11,499 nt of DNA from contig JAGTUW010000289.1 in assembly GCA_018224345.1 (NCBI GenBank), positions 1-11,499 of the forward strand, given 5' to 3'. This document shows, piece by piece, positions 7,198-11,499 of this stretch. The stretch comes from Bacteroidota bacterium. GTDB taxonomy: Bacteria > Bacteroidota > Ignavibacteria > SZUA-365. Made by a program: the position numbers and the translations under genes. The notes beneath the pieces are model-generated. The model was not told where the DNA came from. It searched no databases and worked only from the letters and a program-made list of their open reading frames with translations. Each line of letters opens with the position of its first letter. The first letter of the stretch is position 1.

Positions 7198-7935
7198 ATG
7201 AGGCAAGAAGCAACGGGTATGTGGACGACACCATGTCCTTCCTGTGGTGTGTCTACCTTCGTCCTGCACATACGCTGCCGTCATTGTGGTGCTTCCGTAC
7301 GGGACAGAATCCCGGTCCTCCATCTGTTCTCGACACTGTGGGGAGCCGTGGAAGCTCCCATGCAGACAGCCTTGCGTGTAGGACGCAGTGAAAAGAAAAA
7401 TTACACCTATCTGCTGTACGCGCTCACAGGTCCGCTTTTGCTTGCGTTGCTCTTCTTTATAGCGCGTGTCGGGTACAGTGATGTACAGTTCGCTTATCTT
7501 CTGCTTGCTCTCGCGTTCGCAGGCCCGGTCCTCGGCCTGGTTCTGCTTTCTCTTGCGGCACTGTTTCAACGCGTTCTTTTCAATACTGTTTTCGGGATTC
7601 ACCTGACATACCGGTTATCTGCGGCCTGGCTTGCGTGGAGCGTTTCACCGCTCATGTGGATTTCCGTGTTCATCCTCCCGTTGCAGTTGGCAATATTCGG
7701 GTCAATGCTGTTCTCTGACAATCCCGCACCATGGGAAATAATGCCGTTTCCTTTCTGGGCGTTCGCAGTGCCGGCATTGCTCGCCTTTCTCTGGAGTGTG
7801 TTGTTACTGCCGCTGGCATTTCGTCCTTACGGACCAGCCTACAGTGCAATACTCCTGCTGCAGCTTCCGATATGGCTGCTGCTGTTCGCTGCGCTTGCTG
7901 GCGGTGCGTTTCTTCTCCGGGCAATCCTGTTCTGA
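7198..7935 (+). CDS. Zinc-ribbon, five-helix membrane protein (Yip1-like)
   Basis: A 245-aa protein with a cytoplasmic-type zinc ribbon at the N-terminus (CPSC at 13-16 and CRHC at 27-30). A linker with Pro and basic residues follows, then about five hydrophobic segments at roughly 71-91, 98-124, 142-170, 183-207 and 214-242. The arrangement resembles bacterial zinc-ribbon/Yip1-type membrane proteins, whose function is unknown; this is a fold-level guess. The ATG at 7198 has GGAG at 7184-7187, ten bases upstream. The ATG at 7191 is in another frame and the one at 7219 would still keep the ribbon. The gap to secA is 36 bp and to the NanE-like gene 21 bp, with no terminator seen, so the three are probably cotranscribed. 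A role in envelope protein handling is suggested only by the secA context. Confidence 0.85.
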   Translation: MRQEATGMWTTPCPSCGVSTFVLHIRCRHCGASVRDRIPVLHLFSTLWGAVEAPMQTALRVGRSEKKNYTYLLYALTGPLLLALLFFIARVGYSDVQFAYLLLALAFAGPVLGLVLLSLAALFQRVLFNTVFGIHLTYRLSAAWLAWSVSPLMWISVFILPLQLAIFGSMLFSDNPAPWEIMPFPFWAFAVPALLAFLWSVLLLPLAFRPYGPAYSAILLLQLPIWLLLFAALAGGAFLLRAILF

Positions 7936-7956
7936 CGTCAACAAATCCAGACACGT

Positions 7957-8655
7957 ATGACAACATCCAATACAATCACCACCCGTTTTTATCACGGTCT
8001 TATCGTCTCCTGTCATATCGATATGGAGCAACATGCGTCCATGCGGGACATGCTCGCATATTATGTCGATATCGCCGATCGCGGTGGAGCGGCGGGGTTG
8101 CGCATCGAGGGTGTGGAGCATGTGCGCAGAATGCGGGCGCGAACACAACTGCCGATCATCGGTTTCACCATGGGTAATTATGAAGATGGCAGCCCATTGA
8201 TCACGCCGGGGCTTGCGGACGTGCAGGCGTTGTTCGATGCGGGCGCGGATGTCGTCGCTATAGACGGTACAAAGCGTAAACGTCCTGACGGTACGGATGG
8301 ATTTCAGTTTTTCGAACAGATACGCAGGCGTGTTTCCAAAACTCTCTGGGTGGACGTCGCCACCTTCAGGGAAGGAATATGCGCCGCGGAAAGCGGCGCA
8401 GATCTTATCGCGACGACCCTTGCGGGATACACACCTGGTACCGCTGTCGATGATTACCGTAGACCGGAATTCAAACTGATTCATGAACTTGCCGATGCAC
8501 TGACTATTCCAGTGATTGCGGAGGGGCGGATATGGACCCCGGAATCAGCCGCAAAGGCTATTGAACTCGGCGCGCATGCTGTCGTCGTCGGATCAGCGAT
8601 CACAAGGCCTCTTGTGATCACGGAGATGTTCGTCAATGCACTTTCCCGGGATTGA
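7957..8655 (+). CDS. NanE-like TIM-barrel protein (N-acetylmannosamine-6-phosphate 2-epimerase family) lacking the usual Lys
   Basis: A 232-aa soluble TIM barrel of the NanE family, which converts N-acetylmannosamine-6-P to N-acetylglucosamine-6-P in sialic acid breakdown. Family segments are clear: HGLIVSCH (13-20), AGLRIEG (46-52), VVAIDGT (99-105), WVDVAT (131-136), TTLAGYT (153-159), VIAEGR (186-191) and VVGSAITRP (210-218). By alignment to recalled E. coli and Staphylococcus sequences, the loop normally reading IVKRD is FTMGN here, so Met72 replaces the catalytic Lys. The usual Gln after LIVSC is His20. The expected acid Glu189 and Asp133 remain. No other sialic acid gene is in the window. 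It may be an altered epimerase, another sugar-phosphate enzyme or a binding protein. ATG 7957 has no clear Shine-Dalgarno motif, but the next Met (residue 23) would lose the first strand. It is probably in the secA unit. The family is secure, the activity doubtful, so no symbol is given. Confidence 0.88.
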   Translation: MTTSNTITTRFYHGLIVSCHIDMEQHASMRDMLAYYVDIADRGGAAGLRIEGVEHVRRMRARTQLPIIGFTMGNYEDGSPLITPGLADVQALFDAGADVVAIDGTKRKRPDGTDGFQFFEQIRRRVSKTLWVDVATFREGICAAESGADLIATTLAGYTPGTAVDDYRRPEFKLIHELADALTIPVIAEGRIWTPESAAKAIELGAHAVVVGSAITRPLVITEMFVNALSRD

Positions 8656-8912
8656 AAATACAGACGACCGGGTATCCGGCTCTCCCGTGTTTCCGGCGAC
8701 CGGATTTATCTACCCAAATATCTAACGGTATTTTTAACCTGAATCTCGCTTGAGTTTCGTGCGTTGGGAGCGTATTTTAGAAAGGATGGTTAAAGCCGAT
8801 AGGTCTCGGTTATGGAAAATGACCATATCTTCCTTTCAGCCAATGAACGGAAAGACACAATTGAGTTTATCGAAATCTGAACCCATAATATTCTTAACGG
8901 AGGCATTGTAAC
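8656..8912. other. Intergenic region before exbB
   Basis: A 257-bp gap. Its first 45 bases contain four CCGG tetramers that can form small hairpins (CCGG-GTAT-CCGG, CCGG-CGA-CCGG) but no convincing terminator with a T-run. A sigma70-like promoter candidate is at 8750-8778. A 22-codon ORF (8812-8880, beginning MENDHIF) is open but has no ribosome site and is not called as a gene. GGAGG at 8899-8903 is the ribosome site of exbB. Confidence 0.6.
8750..8778 (+). promoter_or_regulatory. Candidate sigma70-like promoter for exbB-exbD-exbD
   Basis: TTGAGT at 8750-8755 and TATTTT at 8773-8778 are separated by 17 bases. Each matches the consensus hexamer at four of six positions. Transcription would start near 8785, giving a leader of about 130 bases before exbB. 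The gap after nanE and the absence of any gene in it make a promoter here likely, but this exact site is a guess. Confidence 0.35.
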
Positions 8913-9611
8913 ATGCATCATGTTCTTGGAACCTTCCTTCTGCTTCTGCAGGAAGCCGGCGAAAGTACTGGAGTCATCAATTACCTGGTTGAAAAATTCA
9001 ATCAGGGTGGCGGATTCATGTGGCCGATTCTCGCATGTCTGGTTCTTGGTCTCGCCTTTGTGATTTTCAAATTCATCTCTCTGACACGTGCATCGACCAA
9101 CACCAGGAAATTCATCGTTGACGTCAAGAAGGCTCTCGATGAGGGCGGTGTTGACAGTGCACTCGAAGTCTGTTCAAAGAACAGCAGCTCCGTCGCCAGC
9201 GTATTCCAGGCAGGCCTGATGCGTGTGGACGAGGGTATCGACGCAGCCGAAAAAGCCGTCATCAGCTATGGATCTATCGAGATGTCTTTCCTGGAGCGTG
9301 GCCTGATCTGGATTTCCACGTTCATCTCCATCGCCCCGTTGCTTGGTTTCAGCGGTACAGTCGCCGGAATGATCCAGGCCTTCGATTCCATTGCAGCTGC
9401 GAAGAACATTTCTCCGGAAATCGTAGCCAGTGGTATTTCCGTCGCCTTGTTGACAACGCTCTTCGGTCTTATCGTGGCAATGATTCTTCAGGTGTTCTAC
9501 AATTCCTTCGTCTCCCGTATCGACAAACTCGTTGTAGAAATGGAAGAAAGCTCCATTGAATTGATCGATTCACTTGTCCTCCTGAATCGTAAGAAGAAAA
9601 CAGTCAACTAA
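8913..9611 (+). CDS. exbB: MotA/TolQ/ExbB family proton channel protein
   Basis: A 232-aa inner-membrane subunit of a proton-driven motor that works with ExbD to energise outer-membrane transport (TonB type) or envelope maintenance (Tol type). Three membrane segments are visible at about 35-55, 132-156 and 171-196, with a large cytoplasmic loop between the first two. The family core is present in APLLGFSGTVAGMIQAF (141-157) and in the third helix with ALLTTLFGLIVAM (178-190). A further hydrophobic stretch at residues 4-12 may be a short N-terminal helix or signal-like sequence. The start has a strong ribosome site, GGAGG at 8899-8903, nine bases upstream. Two exbD genes follow directly. Whether it belongs to a TonB, Tol or gliding-type system cannot be told from this protein alone. 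Confidence 0.92.
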   Translation: MHHVLGTFLLLLQEAGESTGVINYLVEKFNQGGGFMWPILACLVLGLAFVIFKFISLTRASTNTRKFIVDVKKALDEGGVDSALEVCSKNSSSVASVFQAGLMRVDEGIDAAEKAVISYGSIEMSFLERGLIWISTFISIAPLLGFSGTVAGMIQAFDSIAAAKNISPEIVASGISVALLTTLFGLIVAMILQVFYNSFVSRIDKLVVEMEESSIELIDSLVLLNRKKKTVN

Positions 9612-9652
9612 GCGAGCTTCCGTTTCATCCAACTCCGAAGGAGTATCTCAAC

Positions 9653-10162
9653 ATGTTTCGAAAGAAAAAGAGACCGGGTGCGGAAATATCTTCCAGCGGA
9701 CTGGCGGATATCGCCTTTCTCATGTTGCTGTTTTTTCTCGTGACGACAACGATCGATATCGATACCGGTATCGATCTCGTTCTCCCGCCATGGGTTGAAA
9801 CAGCCGAACAGGTGCAGGTGCGGTCCGATAATATAGCCAACCTCCTCGTCAATGAGGTAGGGGACGTCTTGCTCGATGAGAAAATCATCGGTATTCCACA
9901 GATCAAACCGGAAATCATCGCGCGCATCAAGGCAAATCCGAAGCTGATTATCAGCTACAAAACCGTTCGCGACACCCCGTACAATATTTACATCAACGTG
10001 ATGGACCAGCTCAAACTGGCCTACATCGACCTGCGCAATGAATATGCCCGGCAGAAATTCGGGACGACCGTCGATCAGGCGACGGAGGATCAGGTCCAGG
10101 AGATCCGCCAGGCAATCCCGCAACGAATCTCACTGGCCGAACCAACGCAGGCCGAAGGATAA
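9653..10162 (+). CDS. exbD: ExbD/TolR family biopolymer transport protein (first copy)
   Basis: A 169-aa single-span membrane protein and partner of the ExbB upstream. A basic N-terminus (MFRKKKRPG) is followed by one transmembrane helix at about 17-37, with the essential proton-carrying Asp at position 19 in GLADIAFLML. The rest is a periplasmic domain typical of ExbD, ending in a hydrophilic tail of about 40 residues (from around QKFGTTVDQATED) that is longer than in the second copy. AAGGAG at 9638-9643, nine bases before the ATG, fixes the start. The gap to exbB is 41 bp. Two different ExbD paralogues beside one ExbB is common in Bacteroidota-related bacteria, and they may form mixed dimers in the motor. 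Confidence 0.92.
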   Translation: MFRKKKRPGAEISSSGLADIAFLMLLFFLVTTTIDIDTGIDLVLPPWVETAEQVQVRSDNIANLLVNEVGDVLLDEKIIGIPQIKPEIIARIKANPKLIISYKTVRDTPYNIYINVMDQLKLAYIDLRNEYARQKFGTTVDQATEDQVQEIRQAIPQRISLAEPTQAEG

Positions 10163-10181
10163 TGGCAGGAACAGATACCAT

Positions 10182-10595
10182 ATGAAATTTCAAAAAAAAC
10201 TCGCGCTGGCACAGCAGAACATCCCGACGTCCTCGCTGCCTGACATCATCTTCATGCTGCTCATCTTTTTCATGGTCAGTACGGTGCTCAGGGAAGTGGA
10301 TGTGCTCGTCGATTACACACTTCCCGAAGCGATCGCTGTCGAAAAAATCGATAATAAGCGTCTATTGTCCTATATCTGGATAGGCAGCGATGAAAGGGTG
10401 CAGATCGATGATTCAATTGTTCCCGTCGATGCCGTCAGCAATATCGCGTATCAGAAACGCATGAATAACCCGAATATCATTATGTCGCTGCGTATCGATA
10501 AGGGATCGCGGATGGGCATCGTCAGCGATGTGCAGCAGGAACTGCGTCGAGCCGATGCATTGCGTATAAATTATTCGGCGCTTGTCAAATTCTGA
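10182..10595 (+). CDS. exbD: ExbD/TolR family biopolymer transport protein (second copy)
   Basis: A 137-aa single-span protein homologous to, but clearly diverged from, the preceding ExbD. The N-terminal cytoplasmic part (MKFQKKLALAQQN) leads into one membrane helix at about 19-39, with the conserved Asp at position 21 in LPDIIFMLL. The periplasmic domain ends soon after SALVKF, without the extended tail of the first copy. The ATG at 10182 begins the family homology; upstream in-frame codons back to 10038 read as Arg-rich noise from the overlapping first exbD. AGGA at 10167-10170, eleven bases upstream, is a fair ribosome site. The gap between the two exbD genes is 19 bp, so they are cotranscribed. 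A terminator starts 25 bases after the stop and ends the unit. Confidence 0.9.
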   Translation: MKFQKKLALAQQNIPTSSLPDIIFMLLIFFMVSTVLREVDVLVDYTLPEAIAVEKIDNKRLLSYIWIGSDERVQIDDSIVPVDAVSNIAYQKRMNNPNIIMSLRIDKGSRMGIVSDVQQELRRADALRINYSALVKF

Positions 10596-10618
10596 ATCTT
10601 ATTCCCGTGTGTTCACAC

Positions 10619-10655
10619 AAGGCAGGCGCCTCAATGGCGTTTGCCTTTTTCTTTT
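10619..10655 (+). terminator. Intrinsic terminator of the exbB-exbD-exbD unit
   Basis: GGCAGGCGCC at 10621-10630 pairs with GGCGTTTGCC at 10636-10645 around a TCAAT loop: ten pairs including two G-U. The stem can extend by two A-T pairs. It is followed directly by TTTTTCTTTT (10646-10655). This is a textbook rho-independent terminator, placed just after the second exbD. Confidence 0.9.
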
Positions 10656-10901
10656 CCCGACTGTGATGTATATGAATCTTTCCATGCGGAATGCGGGATG
10701 TCTCGTTGAGCATCGTTGCTCACCACATGGTGGCCTGCAGCGGGAGCCTGCGGACGCACACGCAGGCAGGGACATTGGCTCTCCTTACCATAAGCGGGTC
10801 CGCTCCAGAATACGATTGTGTAGTCTGTTGCCGGACTGGATTGTGCTTCCGGGTATCGAAACAACATGGTTTCCATTTCTATCATGCCGGAGAGGTCGAA
10901 G
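10656..10901 (+). other. Gene-free mutS2 leader with nested inverted repeats (candidate structured RNA)
   Basis: This stretch separates the terminator from mutS2 and has no convincing ORF. It can fold into a closed multibranch structure. An outer helix pairs ATGTCTC (10698-10704) with GGGACAT (10769-10775), including one G-U. It encloses TGAGCA/TGCTCA (10707-10712 and 10717-10722), CCAC/GTGG (10723-10726 and 10730-10733) and GCCTGCG/CGCAGGC (10746-10752 and 10761-10767). A second GCCTGC at 10733-10738 could compete for the same partner, as in a switch. It matches no riboswitch, tRNA or SRP RNA pattern I know. The pairings are seen in the sequence; transcription and function are inferred. Confidence 0.35.
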
Positions 10902-11499
10902 ATGATTGAGCAGATGATGTTTACCGACGCATTGGAGAAACTGGAGTTCGCGAGGATAAGAGTGCACATCTCCTCGATGTGTGTGACGGGGTTCGGGAAA
11001 GAACACACGGAGAGACTTACACCATCGTCGATGTACGCATTTGTTCGCGATGAACTCGCACGCGTCGATGAAATGCGCTCCATGGTCGATGTCGACGATC
11101 GTCCTCCGTTTGATGTACTTGAGGATATGCGCCCCGCACTCCATCGTGCCGTCAAAGAGGGCAGTGTCGTTGCGTCATCGGATTTCCTTGAAATACTGCA
11201 TGTGCTGGTCGTGGCCAGAAATCTCAAAACGTTCTTTTCCAAACGTGCTGAACGATCACCGTTACTCGCTGCACTGGCCTCCGAACTGCATGAGAACAAA
11301 CTGCTGGAATTCCATATTGATCGCGTCGTAGATGACGAGGGGAACATCAAGGATAGTGCCAGCAGGGAACTGCGTATTATCCGCCGGGGAATCATCGAGA
11401 AAAGCGGTCAACTCCGACGGAGAATGGAAGCAATACTCAAGCGCGTGGCGGACGAAGAAATGGTGATGGAGGATCTTGTCACGATGCGGGACGGTCGCC
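10902..11499 (+). CDS. mutS2: Endonuclease MutS2, N-terminal part (3' end outside window)
   Basis: The first 199 codons of MutS2, a MutS-family ATPase implicated in suppressing recombination and in rescuing collided ribosomes. The frame stays open to the window edge. The fragment covers the N-terminal core region: DALEKLEFARIR (8-19), a FGKEHTERL segment, PPFDVLEDMRPALHRAVKEG, a long helical stretch including GNIKDSASRELRIIRRG, and EDLVTMRDGR at the end. These match the order in Bacillus MutS2 (ALEFHKV, APFGGLVDIRGALRRA, DHASETLRGIR, DTIVTIRNDR). The ATP-binding domain and the C-terminal Smr domain lie beyond the window, so catalytic residues cannot be checked. The ATG at 10902 is chosen because GGAGAGG at 10889-10895 is well spaced; later in-frame ATGs at 10914 and 10917 are possible. 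The terminator upstream means it starts a new transcription unit. Confidence 0.93.
   Translation, partial: MIEQMMFTDALEKLEFARIRVHISSMCVTGFGKEHTERLTPSSMYAFVRDELARVDEMRSMVDVDDRPPFDVLEDMRPALHRAVKEGSVVASSDFLEILHVLVVARNLKTFFSKRAERSPLLAALASELHENKLLEFHIDRVVDDEGNIKDSASRELRIIRRGIIEKSGQLRRRMEAILKRVADEEMVMEDLVTMRDGR

Noticed and set aside
8380..8400. Perfect 8-bp GC-rich inverted repeat (TGCGCCGC / GCGGCGCA) that could be a terminator
   Set aside because: It lies in the middle of the NanE-like coding sequence, has no T-run, and follows from Ala/Glu/Ser/Gly codon choice.
8812..8880. 22-codon ORF in the exbB leader (MENDHIF...)
   Set aside because: There is no ribosome site and no recognisable peptide signal, and ORFs this short are expected by chance.
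10582..10909. Open frames overlapping the mutS2 leader (from 10582 and 10691)
   Set aside because: They run through the exbD terminator or into the mutS2 start and encode no recognisable protein.

Overview
The window is 11.5 kb of chromosomal, mostly housekeeping DNA with moderate GC. It probably comes from the Bacteroidota/Chlorobiota/Ignavibacteriota side of the tree. This is inferred from the SecA (1018 aa, with long acidic insertions and a C-terminal zinc site), from the exbB-exbD-exbD cluster, and from Shine-Dalgarno motifs that are clear before some genes and absent before others. No rRNA, tRNA, CRISPR array, insertion sequence or phage gene was found.

Layout. At 1-675 is the 3' end of pnp (polynucleotide phosphorylase: KH and S1 RNA-binding domains and an Arg/Gly-rich tail). 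A 114-bp gap holding an 11-bp inverted repeat leads to a small 100-aa protein of unknown function (790-1092). It converges on, and overlaps by 17 bp, a minus-strand dacB-type penicillin-binding protein (1076-2545). The dacB start overlaps the start of a divergent gene (2520-3896) for an unrecognised exported protein with an FG-GAP-like loop and a CBM9-like C-terminal half. The 208-bp gap before secA holds three 22-bp direct repeats.

secA (4105-7161) is followed at short spacing by a zinc-ribbon, five-helix membrane protein (7198-7935) and a NanE-like TIM barrel (7957-8655), probably one transcription unit. The NanE-like protein keeps the family fold signatures but has Met where the family's catalytic Lys is expected. 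After a 257-bp gap with a candidate promoter comes exbB-exbD-exbD (8913-10595), an inner-membrane proton-driven motor of the TonB/Tol type, closed by a strong intrinsic terminator. A 246-bp leader with nested inverted repeats then precedes mutS2 (10902 to the window edge).

Functional themes are RNA turnover (PNPase), cell-wall maturation (DacB), protein export (SecA), energised envelope transport (ExbB/ExbD) and ribosome rescue or recombination control (MutS2). I see no clear new defence or mobile system. The items most worth checking are the NanE-like protein without its lysine, the repeats before secA, the candidate structured leader before mutS2, the inverted repeat after pnp, and the overlapping divergent starts of dacB and its exported neighbour.
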